Assembly: GCA_023333565.1 (NCBI GenBank) | Contig: JAJKFH010000295.1 | Coordinates: 2,212,001 to 2,276,000 of the forward strand | Source of the DNA: Puffinus mauretanicus | Lineage: Eukaryota > Chordata > Aves > Procellariiformes > Procellariidae | Length of the DNA: 64,000 bases | Direction of reading: 5' to 3' | Shown here: positions 50,901 to 63,480 of the stretch, piece by piece | Position numbering within the stretch: the stretch's first letter is position 1 | Layout: every line of letters starts with the position of its first letter | Translations under genes and position numbers: made by a program | The notes under the pieces: model-generated | The model's database searches: none | Seen by the model: the letters and a program-made list of their open reading frames with translations, nothing else | Told to the model about the DNA's origin: nothing

Positions 50901-52649
50901 ATTGTTGCTTTAAAACTAGAATTGACCACTTGAACAGTATGTATCGGCCACATCTCTTGCCTTTCATTGAGCCTAGAGGAATTTAAAAAATATTTCATTA
51001 GCATTAAACCTGATAGATTCTTTCCATTAAACAAAGTGAAGCAAGTATAATGCAGCACAGCTAGTAGCATTGTAGTGGTGTGAATGCTAAAATATGTAAG
51101 GTGCTTCAGCTGGGGACCCGTTGTGCCCAGTATTCATATTTTGAAAAGGTTTGGAAGCTTCTCATTAAAGATAATGAGAGTTGCCAGGTGTCCAGCAGCT
51201 CATGAAATGAAGGACTGAGTCCAAATTATTTCGGTTATATCTTGTAAATGGATTTCTGTTGTCTTTTACACAGATTTCCAGTAAATAAACTAATACTTGT
51301 TGAACAGACCTCTGATACTATGAGCCATTTGGCTGAATAAACTCAAAGATATTTTGAATAATACATTAAATATTACTATATTTACTATGAATATGCTATA
51401 ATTTATATAGAGTAGAGTTAAGATCTTTTTAATTTTACTGGATGAGAACTGCTTTTATCTCAGTATTAATGGCTTTTAAACGTAAATTTATCTGAGCATT
51501 TAATCTACAGGTGATTACATTGCTTAAATTTTTTTTTCTTTCAGCTGGACCATGCATTTCCCAGCAGCTTAGTTTGCTGATATTTGATTTGTGGTGATAC
51601 AGATCATATACAAGCTGGCTTGTTGTTTTTAATGAACTGGATGTGTTGTATAATAGAATTGCTAGGTTTGTGTTAAATTACAGCTTTGGGACTCATTATT
51701 GTGAGATGTTATCTACTTTGAACTGGCTTATTTTATCACAAAGAAAGAAATTGAATTTGCTTAAAATGGCAAATGCAGCAATGGATGGGTTGGTTGGTGA
51801 GTGTTTTGGGGCACCCTGTTGACCTGATATATATTTTATCTGATCTAATTCACATTCTGCCCAGAAGATGCATACACCCACACATATGTCAGAGTCCATA
51901 TAAAAAAGCCTAAAGCAAACAACAAGCACAATATATTGTTGAATGGTTAAATGGTGCTCTTTAGCCATCGGTCTTTGACCATTTCAACTGTAAATTCATG
52001 AGATCTTTTCCTTCGGGCATTTTGTTCCGATTTTCAGTAATGTGCATGTAGAAGCTAATGGTGCATTTCTTTCTGCACATATTTAGCTTCTGCATGCAAA
52101 TATTTCAGCACATACACAAAAGCAGTTATCAGGCATTGAAGTTTAAGTGAGTGCAGCAGGATAAATTGTGTAAAAGCCAAAAAATTATGTTGCCTTTGAC
52201 AATTGCAGGTTTGGAAGACGAAGCCTCTGTGTGTCATTCTTGGCATTTCGTTTTGCTTTGAAAAACATGTTGAGCTTTCAGCCTAATGTAATGATGATAT
52301 ACGGGAAAATTAAATAATTTTGTTTACTGAAATAATTTTAGCTGCTCTGTGGAACAACATAGAAAAACACTGGTGTGCATTGACAGAAACTATAGGCACA
52401 TGACAAACACTTCTGCTTGAACAGTTTAAATCAATGAAAAAGGGGTTCAATTCAAAGGTGATTTTAAGAAAATGCTGAACGAATGTAAATTAGTTATAAA
52501 CTGGTGTGGCATATGCTTTCATCTGGCTTCTACGCAGCTGCCTGTTACAACAGTGCCAGCTTCTGTAAGTATGTATGTTGGCCATCTAATACATTAACAT
52601 ATAATAAGTATGTTAAATATGAACAAATTCTGCAATGATGTAAGTTAGT
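44911..52649. other. 7.7 kb non-coding, no gene recognised
   Basis: Frames of 127 (46632-47015) and 121 codons (49762-50127) on plus are open but have no motif. An (AAAC)n tract lies at 50436-50458. 51.3-52.4 kb is strongly AT-rich. No mobile element was recognised. Confidence 0.5.
50436..50458 (+). repeat. (AAAC)n simple repeat
   Basis: An A-run followed by caaacaaacaaac. Minor microsatellite. Confidence 0.8.
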
Positions 52650-53180
52650 AAGAGAGTCGCTGAGATGGCTCTTTTGGCCTCTAAGAGAGTCTAAAGCAGT
52701 GTAAGGAGTGGTACCGGAAAGGGGAGGAAAGTGTTCAGCAAAGCAGGGGGAAGCAGGCTTTCTCCAGTGATACAGCTTCCCACCTCCGGCTTGCACCAGC
52801 TTACCTCAAGAGCGGTTCAGACACGGAGTGTATTGCTGTAATGCTTCCCATAGGCAATAAATTCACACTGGGGTCCTCTAGGAAGCCAGAGTAAAGGGAA
52901 CCTCCACGGAGAAAGTGCCAGGAGCTGAGAAGTCCAGAGCCAGCAGCTCCCATGAGCCAGGAGCAGAGTCCGTCCGCTTCTCGCTCTGGCTTTGGCCTCT
53001 GAGTCACAAGGCAGAAAAACGCCCCCAAGAAAGTCTTTCGGGCTTTTGCTGCGCTGCAGAGGCAGCTGTCCCCGGGGCTGACGTGTGGTTATGAATCCAG
53101 CTGAGTGATCTCAGCCCTCCCAGTGCAGGGGGGTCACTTTGGCACCTCCACGTTCATTCCTGGCCATCAGAGCCGGTGCA
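52650..53180 (-). promoter_or_regulatory. small CpG-rich region, possible minus-strand promoter
   Basis: About fifteen CpG sites in 530 bp within otherwise CpG-poor DNA. Upstream of the minus-strand frame at 52805-53028 lie a GC-box-like gggggcg (minus, near 53020) and an AP-1-type site (gtgactcag on minus, near 53005). No TATA box was seen. The link to a transcript is inference. Confidence 0.35.
52805..53028 (-). CDS. possible first coding exon
   Basis: A minus-strand frame is open from 53028 to a stop at 52801-52803, but just before the stop the sequence reads CTTGAG|GTAAGC, a strong splice donor (GT at 52803-52804). The frame would leave an exon in phase 2 and skip the stop. The first ATG in frame is at 52953 (MGAAGSGLLSSW, then a Gly/Ser/Leu-rich run with LEDPSVNLLPMG, ending SEPLL); 53028 itself is a TTG. 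The start MGAAGSGLLSSWHFL is mildly signal-peptide-like. It sits in the CpG-rich patch. The product is not recognised, no second exon was identified, and the evidence is structural only. Confidence 0.35.
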
Positions 53181-56100
53181 TCCCCCTGGTCCTTCAGCAC
53201 ACCATGTAGGACACCAGCATTTTGCAGTGATGCTCGTACTGTGTAGGAGCTGATGGTATTCCCTTGGCCCACTCAGTGCTGTGCATACACATCTCTCCAG
53301 AGCACATGTCCTGGCTTCTGGGATCACTACCGTGGCAATTTCAATTTTTGTGTAGAGGTGTTTGAATCACTGTAGTTAAAGTCAGACTTTTATGATAAAT
53401 GAAGGTTTATTGATAGCTATGGGGACTCAGATGTGAAATTTCACATTAAAGACTGTTCTTTGCAATGCAGCAGAACTACCCTCCCTCCAAAAGAAAGCCA
53501 ATAAGCAACAATAAATATATTTCTTTCAGAGTGCGCTTAGTAACTCATTTAAAATGATTCTTCTAAACTCTCTGTGATCCAGCATCACATGCTGTAGAGG
53601 GGGAAGAAATACTAGCTATTTGCTCTCTGTATTAATATTTAGGGTGGATTGTAATGCTGAAGCTGATATTGAACTCTGTGCAGTTAATTTGCTTTTGTTG
53701 AAATAACCTTTAAATTATCCTTCCCTTGAACAGACTTTTTTTTTTTCATACTCATGACTGCTCTGTCCCATTCATGTCCAGTTTGCTGGTTTATATCCTT
53801 TCTCGCTTCATCTTGGCCACCATTATTTAATAGATAGGATAGTATATACCACATAACATGAATTTTTTCCTCACTTTGCTTTCCTGGCTTAAGAAAGTTC
53901 AATTTTTTGCATCACCTTGGTTCTGGAGGCCTTGATTTACATTACATTAACAGCTTTATGGAGTTGCTTTATAGTTTGCTTTATTGCAGAAAAGCAGAAC
54001 AGTTTTACTGATAGAATTTACTGTTCATTTTTTCCCAACTGTTTTTGGCATATGGTCATGTTTTGGCTTTTACATCACTGTTACTAGTAATTACCTTGCT
54101 TCCATTATTTTTCTTTAATAGAGAATAAATGAGCATGTGGTATTTTTCTTTAGTAGAGCCTGAGTATATTTGAGATCTCTCTTATGATGGGGAGAATACT
54201 GTAGGCATGATTAATAGCATCATCATTGTAACATAATTTAGTTAGAAGGACTTACACAACTGATAAAGTGTCATGCACTTCTACTAAACTGCAATCTAAG
54301 TGAACTGTATTTCTGGTTTTTATATCCTCATTTCTGTCTTCTGTAAAGATATTACTGTAAGATTCATACAAGCATCTTTATAGTCTCACACTATAAGCAG
54401 TGAAAGTTAAATCAGTTCTTCTTGCATGAAACAGTTTCTATAAAAAATGAGTAATTATAATTCTGAAAAAGGAATAAATTAGTTCACTAAATACATTCAT
54501 TGCAGACTGAAGTTGTGACTAGATGAGATCTTTTCTAGAATTAAAAGAAATTTAGTTCACAATAAAGAAACTTGTCCTTGAAAGATGAGAGAGAAATTAA
54601 CTATTTACAGCAGATAATGCTTACAAAAACTTGCATTATAAGTAGTATATGGACCTTACATATATAAGTTAATCAGAGAAAATCAATATATAAGTCAGAG
54701 ACTAATAAAGGACCTTTTGTTGGTAATTAAAAATATCTCTGTCTTCGTCTACTTTACCCAACTCCTTGGGCCAATTGAAATACTGCATTTTAATTTCACC
54801 TCTGTGTGTTTTTACATGAAATAATCAGTTTTGATGAAATCTTTTCAAAACTTATGCACATAAAAAGAAGATTTTTCTTGGTTTTCACTGATTATTATTT
54901 TTTCTGGTGGAGCATTTTGTTTAGCTAAACTTTCCATTTAAGCCTTGCATTTTGCAGGATTTTCTATACTTAATTTAATCTTTTTTTATGGTTAAACCTA
55001 CATAGTTGTTGAGCTCAGGCTGTCAGTCTAGCCTAAGCAGCTTGAGTATCCTCTAGCAACTGCTCTCCTGACCATACCCCGGCGGGCGAGCATGCTGGCA
55101 CGGGGCCCTGCCATGTACAGTGACATCGTCTCTTCCACCAGTAAAGGGAAGCAAGCTTCACACTTGAGTCCCTTTCCAACTCCCACCTTCAGGGACTCAA
55201 GATGAGCCCAGTACCACTTTTCCCCACCTCTATCAGCTGGCACTTCTTATTTTCTTATCGCCCCATTCTCTGTTACCAGTTTTGTCTAACTTACATCCTT
55301 TCCACTTTTATGCTATAAGACTGCTGCTTTGCCCTGCCTGGTACAGTCTGCTTATTACGAGTAAAATCATACATCTTTTCAAACAACTCTGTAATCCCAA
55401 GATTGCAGAGCACATTTCCCAGTCAGAGCAGCGGATCACCGTTTAAGAGTCATAAGTATCATTTCCAATTCTTCACTCAGTTGGTCATCTGCATTATTTT
55501 CGCTTTCCTTTTCTGTTCATGGTCTGCTGTACTTGCAGACACTAAACATTTCAGATGGAGTTGTTTTGCCCAGCGTGTAGCACGGTGGGGCCTTAGATTT
55601 CATGACAGCCTTTATAGGCAACAAAAATAGAATAGTAAATAGAGTCTCCACTAAATTATTGATTCTCATTACAGATTCTTATCTTGGCACTCCAAGCAGG
55701 GTGCTTGTCCAGAAATATTTATTGTGCATATTAATTAGGGAAGGGTGAACAACAATGAAAAATAAAAGATCCATCACTTCAGTACTTCTTTTTATCTTAC
55801 CTTTTATCTGGTTTGGTTCAGCTGGATAAACTGACAGCTCCCTTGTTTCTGTATTCTGACCTCTAAACAGGGATGCACACGTCTGGCTCCGCACTTCAGC
55901 CGGCGGAGCCGCAAAGGGAGAAATAGTGATGCTTCATCTGTTCTTGCTGCTGCTTGTACACCTTTGGCAGTTTCCTTGGCTTTATGCCGAGTCCTTGTAC
56001 TCTTTTATTTCCTGTATTACCAAGGTGGAGAACAGAGTAAGTAGCTAGTTGGTAAGTACCTAGTTTTGACTTAACACATTGATTCACAGGAACAACACTG

Positions 56101-56949
56101 TGTAGACCCGAATACTCATGTAGGATATTACCTAATCTTTTTGATACAGAAGAAGCTCTGTAAAAACTATGGTTCATACTATTTAATCAGCCTTCTACTG
56201 AAAAATGGAATGGGCTTAAAATTAAGATCCCCTTACATAATGGAAGTCATAATGAAGGGTATGGCTCATAAATTTCAATTGTTAAATTGTCTCAGTGGGA
56301 AAGGTGTCTTGACATTCCCATATTTTAAGGATTTAAAATCCACATTCAACAATAATGGTAGAGAGTTTAATTATCAGCTTATATTAAGACTTGAATATGA
56401 GGGACATTTCAACTTTTCTTTATGTGAGCCAAAAGCCTTTGACTAAAGATTTCTCTTACCTCTCAAGACCCAGATTCTAAATGTATTTTATTGGGTGCCT
56501 GTTTGTAAAAGATGCACCTTATGGATGCACTTGGCCTAAAAAATCTGAACTAAGGCATGTAAAAAAGAAGAAGAGAAACCCGGTTTAATAATTTTTTTAA
56601 TGTTCGCATTTACACAAAATATTTTCCAGGAGCACATTACACGTAAAGCCTTTTGAGAGTATTTAAGGAGGCTACTGAATGGCCATCAGGCAAAGCAACC
56701 AGTAGTGCTCCCGTCAGAGCAAGGGAACCTGTGCCCTTCCACTCCAACATATACAGCAACGCTTTGTGGTGTCTCCAAGATCAGTATATTAAAGATGGCA
56801 ACATCCACAAAGAAGCAAATGTTGCAGTTGCCTTTTATTCAACACAAAACCGTTGTGTTTTCTATTTATCTGTGCTGTCTAAGATTGCAAGTCCTACTAT
56901 GGTAAAAAGTCCCTGTATGGCTCTTCCACTTTGGGGGATGGAGTCTGTG
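53181..56949. other. non-coding; GC-rich patch at 55.06-55.26 kb
   Basis: A short GC-rich interval (55060-55250, 'ccccggcgggcgagcatg') carries a 71-codon minus frame without a known motif. A strong hairpin is at 55885-55910. A minus frame ends in AAAAG|GTAAG near 55790-55800, a donor-like site without other support. The rest is AT-rich and empty. Confidence 0.45.
55885..55910. repeat. GC-rich perfect 8-bp stem-loop
   Basis: ggctccgc, a 10-nt loop (acttcagccg), then gcggagcc. It stands out in AT-rich surroundings and contains four of the local CpG sites. Confidence 0.85.
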
Positions 56950-57030
56950 GTTTTCTCTAGATTTGGAAAGCACTGATCACATTATGGGTGCTATTGTAAT
57001 ATAAATAAATAGTAATGACAATAATAATAG
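56950..57030 (+). repeat. L3/CR1-type LINE 3' terminus
   Basis: Plus strand 'gcactgatcacattatgggt', then 'gctattgtaatataaataaa', then 'tagtaatgacaataataat'. The family ends 'cctagcacaatgggg', 'gctaccgtaatacaaataaa' and (taa)n. Only the last 80 bp remain. The opposite orientation to the copies at 1925 and 21035 shows it is an independent insertion. Confidence 0.55.
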
Positions 57031-60000
57031 TGTAACATTGCAGAAAGTGATATTGTGTTTGTAACCACTGCTGAAACAGAGGTAGTGAATGATGACCATG
57101 TTTAGCCAGACTGCTGATGCAGGAATACAGAAACTGGAAAGATATCAACCAGTCTGATTTAAGACTTGGAGAGAGTACAGAGCTGCGAGATTGATAGCAC
57201 AGAAAGGAATCTTTTGGTTGAGGTCCATGGCCTGCATCAGAGCTTTTGGGATTGATAGCACGCAGCACTATCAATCTCACAGCAGCAAATGGGACGACTA
57301 TTATCCATGAAGAATGGGCCATATTAAATACCCTGACATCCACTAGATTGAGAACTGCAAAATGAGTGAGGAAGAGTACATGTTTGTAGAGATAATACAG
57401 TGCTGATTCTTCATGTAGTTTGCTTTGCAGCAAAAAAAAGCCTCAGTGGCTACTCCAAGCTCAGATCCTGGAAGCTGCAAGTCATGCTAGAAATAATAAT
57501 AATAAGCATAAAAATGCACAGAAGGTAGGGAATACCTAAAGGACAGTGACTACTTAAAAAAAAAGTGCCATAAATAAGCAACACAGCTTATTGTGATCTG
57601 TTCACTATTTTCCATTTGTGTTTCATTGTATATTTTGAATATTATATCCTGGCCATTTTCATGCTGCATCTTCCGTTCAGAAACTGGTGGCAAAAACTCT
57701 GCTTTGTTGTATCTTGTGCTTCGATTCTCCTTGTGTTATTAAGCTTGTGAACCTGAAAGCTAAGACTGATTTAGGTAGACATGTCTTGCTTCAGGTCTAT
57801 GGAATTAACTGCATGAATTGGCTTGCATTTATTATTTAATATTTTTGTTTAATACAGCCATATATTTTCCTTCAAGAATCCTATCCTGTATAACATTATT
57901 CTATGAGCAAAGTATAATTTATTCACTCTAACATTTCAAGGGGTGTGGAAATCACTTTTTTGCCTGTGTGGACGCAGTTGCCTTAGCAAACATTGCTGGT
58001 CACAACACTACCAGATGCATTGCTAAATGAACATAACTACCTCATGTGTGAAATGATTCGGATAGTAGCAATGCACAGACAAAGCCATTAAAGGACACAA
58101 CCCAAGCAGTAAACGCTGTTGTTGCCTTCCAACGGTAGAGAAATGCATGAATAGTAGAGGATCACCCCTGAGATTTGGAAGTTATTTGCTCCTGTAAATC
58201 CTTACAATTTATTAATGTGTTTAGTTGCTCAGCACAAAATTAGAGAAGAAGTGTCGAACCTTTGTCGAACAAAATGTTTGTTCAGAAGTCTGTGAAAAAC
58301 TGACTTTTACCTAAATTTATCTTCTGTAGAGTCTGAAGGCAAATGGAAATGTTTATACTAAGTAAGGGTAGCCACTTGCTCTTGCTGGAGGGAATTCCCA
58401 ACTTTGAATAATGTCTTACTAGGTTTTAGTGTTCATGTGTGACATTATTTCTTTTTCCTCTTTTTATACTCAAGTTTTTAACCTGTTTTTAGTAAATAAA
58501 AAGTCTTATTTTAGAAGGCTACAGAATTACTTATATTATAGATGTGCTAGGCTTGACTTTGATGGCATGACTCTTCTCTTAAACCCTTTTGGAAGATAAG
58601 AGGAACTTAAAACATGGTGCACCTCAGTCAGGGAACATTCTCATTTCCAGTGATTCAGGGCAGGCCTAAAATGAAAGGATGGTAAGCTGTAAAGACCATA
58701 TCTTTTATCTGAGAAATCAGTATTTCCTGCATGAGTGACAAGCATTCTAGATAATGCTAAATAAATTGATTTATTGTTCAGGCTTACTGTATTATACATA
58801 CTGAGTTTTGGCAGGAAAAAGTATTTTTAAAAGTATTCAATTTTAAATGTTTGTTTTTGCGAACATTTGAATGAATGTTATAGGCTTGCTTACTGTAATG
58901 TACTGACAAAAAAAACAAAGCATAGGTAGATTTAATTTTAAGCATGCACAAGTCCATGAAATACTCGTGAGTGTGTCTCTCAGGGAAAAGTACCTGGGGA
59001 TAACTAACTGCTGGTCTAGCAGTCCAATAAGACAAATAAACTGTTGCTGTTCTGGTCATTAAGGAAGACATAGAGGTAATCATGTTTAGATTCTTAGAAG
59101 ACATTTCATAATAGCCCAAAAGGGATTTTGAAGTCAAAGGTGAAAACTAAAGTTAGCTGAAGTACTTCTAGTGCTTGTGTGTCACAAATTCAAACTTTAC
59201 AACAAATGTTTGAGCGAGGCTTATGCTGAAACACAAATGTTACATTAGTGTCAGATTGTGACAGATTGAAATAATAGACCTGTGCAGAGGAAGGCTGCAG
59301 TTGGCATCAGCAGGATATGCCCCTTAATTATAAGCTGAATCTCCAAGTAGTAATGCTAACATCAACTGAGTGCATAAAGAAAAAAATCCCATGTGTACAG
59401 TATAGCTCATTTGGGAAGACATCTAGATTATGGGACCTACCAATGACAAATGAAATTCAGTCCAGGTAAATGAATAAACAATAAAAACAAAAGCTATTCA
59501 TAAACTGGAAAATGTGCTGATATCTAGACAAATAAAGCAATCTGGGTATTTCTGCATTAAAATAATCCCTAAAGTATTCATCCCAATGTGTACTGGCAAT
59601 GAAAAACGAAATCAAGTAGTGGAGTGAATTGAATTACTAATGCTATGCAGTATAAATCAAAAGGAGATCCAAGCATTTTTATTGCTCCATATGGTAGAGT
59701 TGGCCATTATCTAAGTACTGTTTATAATACTACTCACATCAAAGTAGGAAAGTTATAATTGCTAGAGAAGGTGGATCACAAAACAACCCGGAACAAGTTT
59801 TAATTAATCATTAACAGAGAAAAATAGAATGACCATTCAAGTTAACAACAGCAAAAGGGAAAAGAGCAAAGAAGAACTGAATTAATTTTAGGATCTCCTG
59901 GTTAGTGAAGGAAATTTGAGACTGAAAATAAATGAGGAAAATGGAAAACCGAGAGGATGTTTCGGCAAAATTCCACATTCAAACAAAATGCACATTTAAT

Positions 60001-60669
60001 GTTATGTGTTATTCCAGTCTGGGGTAACCTAATGGATGTGGCATTACCTGGAGTTCTCATGTATGCCCAAAACATATCAAAGATGGGGTTACTTATTGGA
60101 TGAGGCTGTGAGCTGGATGCTAGGCAGCAATGTATAAGTATAATATTGACTCCAACGTGAGTGTTATTAGAGAGCCGATACTCCTCACATCTCAAATACC
60201 AACAGTGATACTGCAAGAGTTATGAATGAATGAAATTAGGACAGGGTAATTTGTGAAATTGATGCTGATTATGTCTTTAATATAAAATTCTACTGCTGCC
60301 TCTTGGATTTCTTCATAGCATTATCCAACTTTACACCATATGTGTGCACAGTCCTAGAAATTAGAGGTGGTTGAATTTGGCTCTACCGAGAATAGTGATG
60401 GGTGCTGAGCTGGATCTGCTCCCTGCTGCAGCTTTCCTTGCTTATAATTCTGGAGGTCACTGGGCTGCTAATAAAAAAGAAGGCAACTTAGTAAATAGCT
60501 GAAAAGGCCAACATAGAAAGGGTTAAGGGCAAAGTAAGTCACCCTGCTAAATATCATCTGGTAGGGACAAACCTGGGTAGCTGTGGGAGAGGTTAGTTGT
60601 GGCTGTCAAGCCAGCTAGAGATCTTAGAGTGTGTAAACAGAAGAGTGGTTTAAAATGAACTGATGCTCC
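57031..60669. other. non-coding, no gene recognised
   Basis: A 158-codon minus frame (56957-57433) spans the LINE tail and the hairpin above and is judged chance. gaacaaaatgtttgttc at 58267-58283 is a short perfect stem beside two tgtcgaac copies. An (AAT)n run is at 57491-57504. Otherwise empty. Confidence 0.5.
57189..57276. repeat. GATTGATAG triplet with perfect hairpin
   Basis: gattgatagcac occurs at 57189-57200 and 57250-57261, and its complement ctatcaatc at 57268-57276. The second and third form a perfect 9-bp stem with a 9-nt loop (cacgcagca). The first and third also pair, with the surrounding gctgcga/gctgtga extending that match to about 15 of 16. Confidence 0.85.
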
Positions 60670-61044
60670 CTCGTAAGGTCAATTAGGTACACGGAGACCC
60701 TGTCAGTACCACCATAAAGCCTTGTTATCCCAGAGCGGTCTTGGTAGAAAGGTGGTCACGCAGCTGGCCTGTGAGAGCGGGTGAAGCTGAACAGGAATGA
60801 GGGTGAGGCTACAGACTGATCGAAAAGGCCTTGTGGTATGATTGTTCCGCAGTGCCCGTTGGTAAGCCATCTCACAGGCACAGCCATCGTCTTTGTGCTG
60901 GTGCCACTGGTTGCGTAGTAAACAGCGCAGAGTACTGTAAGACCCATTCACCTTTCTACTTTGAAACCGGCAGGTGGCCTCTTCCTTAAAAAAGTCTTCA
61001 GGCATCCACTGGTTTGGTTTTTTCTGTGTTAGCTTTGTGCCCAA
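60670..61044 (-). other. CpG-enriched segment with 113-codon open frame
   Basis: About a dozen CpG sites lie between 60670 and 60980 (tgatcgaaaa, gttccgcagtg, cccgttgg, atcgtc, ttgcgtag, cagcgcag, aaccggc), far above the neighbours. The minus frame 61044-60703 encodes 113 residues with seven Cys and many Arg and His (TCRFQSRKVNG, CACEMAYQRALRN). I recognise no family. It could be a relatively recent insert that has not lost its CpGs, a retroelement fragment, or an exon. The ATG-proximal part lies outside the CpG-rich core. Confidence 0.3.
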
Positions 61045-63404
61045 GAGAGGGCTAGCTGATATAGTTTGCTGATTGTAACTTGCCTCAGGACTGCTGAGTT
61101 TGCCTTTTTGAAGTTACAACCTCAGATTTGGAACTTGTGGACTAAAATAGCTCATCAAAGTATGCAGATGGGAAAGAGACTATCCTCCCTTTCCACTACA
61201 TGGAATGAATTGAAATTTATGGAGTCTCCAGTTATTGAGTTTTCTTTTTTATGGAAGCATTTGGCTTATATACGTCTGTTAGAACTAGAATGAATTTTAA
61301 ACATGTTTCCACTGAGCCTAATTAAACATATTAGAGCCTCAATGAATTGTATTGTCCTATGCCAAACTAAAGACTGCAAGGAATAAAAGGAATTAAAATG
61401 GATGTCAGAGTGAAACAAAGTTAACATTGAACACCTCCATTAAGATCAATTAAAAAATTGTTGTTGTTCAGTGTATTTAACAATGTTCTGGAGATGTAAA
61501 ACGAAATGTCTCATTGTTGGTTAAAATTAAAACATTGAAATGCTCTAGGAGATCACAGGTAATATAGCTACCTGAGAATATATCACAATTCTAGCAGTAA
61601 CCTAATAATTAAACCTTTGTCTCAGTGTGAAACCTATCGCATATTATACGATACTGAAACTTGTGTAGGTGAAATGATAAATGGAAGCAGATATTTTAAT
61701 TCCTTATTTTTAGACACTTTGGTAAAGAAGCCAATGTTAAAGCTCAATTCAGTGTATTGCTTTTTATTCCCAAAACTAATATCTGTTGCTTTTTGCATCA
61801 ATAAACACATTAATCAGAAGGAGGAAAATAGAAAACATTATTCAATGATCCAATCAAATTCTATAATATGAAGCTAGTAATGAATAAAAATTGATGAATG
61901 AATGAGAATGGTGATATCAGATAAAAAAAAAGCCTTCCAATACACTGCTTATGGTGTTTGAATGAGTTTCAGAATTTAAGTATGAAAAATTATTCTAACA
62001 TATCCTATTATTAAGGGTCCTCTGAGCTCTTACCATATAAATTTATAGCATAGTACTTAAATCTTGAATGGTTCTATACTTTTTTTCTGATATGAGGGGG
62101 AACCCCTAATTAAAACAACGCACCATACATCTGGGAGAAGTATGTGAATTTTTCCCCACCTTTGTTAAAGATTCCAGGGATCCTTTTGCAGCACAACATA
62201 ACGCAAATTATCATATTAAAAGCTATTTCTCATTGTAAAGGTATACTGTCCTCTTCTACTGCTTCTCATATACCTTGCTCACTTGATTTTGATGCCTATT
62301 CTCCTTATGTATTTTCATTCCACATAAACTCATAATTTGTTAACAGGAGTTTTTGATTTTTGGGGGGCAATTTGCCAAACTTTTTTCTTTGCCTAAACTG
62401 CTTCAAGTTTTAATGAAAATGGAATTACAAGAAGAAACCAGAATGCTTCAAAAACATTGATACTAACTGCATGTTGTCAAGCTGTGCAACAGGCTTGGAT
62501 GTTACTGTGCTAGAAATGTGTGTTTCCTTAGATTTGTATCTGGGTCATTTTCCATGTGTCCACATGTCTACTATGAGACAATAATACTTTAGTCTGATCG
62601 TCTGGGAAAAAAAAGGCTGATGCAGTCAGACAATTTCAGTGCGCACCTGCTAACAACTTTTGAACATGGTGTCCAGCCAAAGCTGACAAAGAAATCAGTG
62701 ATTACTCCTAGATGTTTTGTGAAAATAGGCTGCTAAGTAAAGAAAAAAGACCCAATCGTTCTGAAAAGGCATTTGTCTATAGGACATTGAAATGCTTCCA
62801 CAGGATCATATAACTGTCCCAGATACAAACAGACTTTCTGAGTAAATCCAAAATAAAAATCCACACATGGCCAGGCTTTCTTAGTTCTAATGACAATGAT
62901 GCATTTTGTGTACATAGAGTAGTATATTGGCTTTTTCTTTGCATTTATCTGTATGCACATCTAACAATATGCAATCTTTATATTTAAACAAACAAAAAAA
63001 CCCATTGTGGTGTGCTAGGCAGGATAAAATCTGTCCTATAAGACCGAATCATAAACTAAAATTTATTTTCCATGTTTTGAGATAAAATAACAAAAAAACC
63101 CTTTTTAAATCAAATCTGTGCTATGGTAAGTCCGAAAGCAGTAAGTCACTTTGCTTTAAATTAAAGATACTGATCCACTTCCTCCAGCTTCTGTAAAATC
63201 TGACATCCCCTCCCCTTTAGATTATAGATTTAAATAGATTATTTTAAATTATGACAAGTAATTGGTAAAGATGAATTTTTAGACTACAGAGCATTACATC
63301 TTTTGGTAGATTTTGTCACCAACACATATTCTCCTAAAACTATACTAATCCTGAAAAGCTGATGCAATGAATTTACACTTCTTAGAAAAATCAAATGGGA
63401 AGTT
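61045..63404. other. non-coding, no gene recognised
   Basis: AT-rich; frames stay under 85 codons; no repeat recognised. Confidence 0.5.
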
Positions 63405-63480
63405 TCTGTTTTTAGTGTAACTCCATTGAGTTCCATGGATTTCCTGTCGATTTATGTGAGTATGAATGAAATCAGAGAGG
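63405..63480 (+). repeat. amniote palindromic repeat, degenerate copy
   Basis: 'tagtgtaactccattgagtt', then 'ccatggatttcctgtcgatt', then 'tatgtgagtatgaatgaaat', then 'cagag', matching the order of the family ('gtaactccattgaagtcaat', 'gatttacac', 'gagaatca'). Confidence 0.5.

Noticed and set aside
56957..57433. 158-codon minus frame, second longest in the window
   Set aside because: It runs through the antisense of a LINE tail and a hairpin cluster, so its openness is a by-product.
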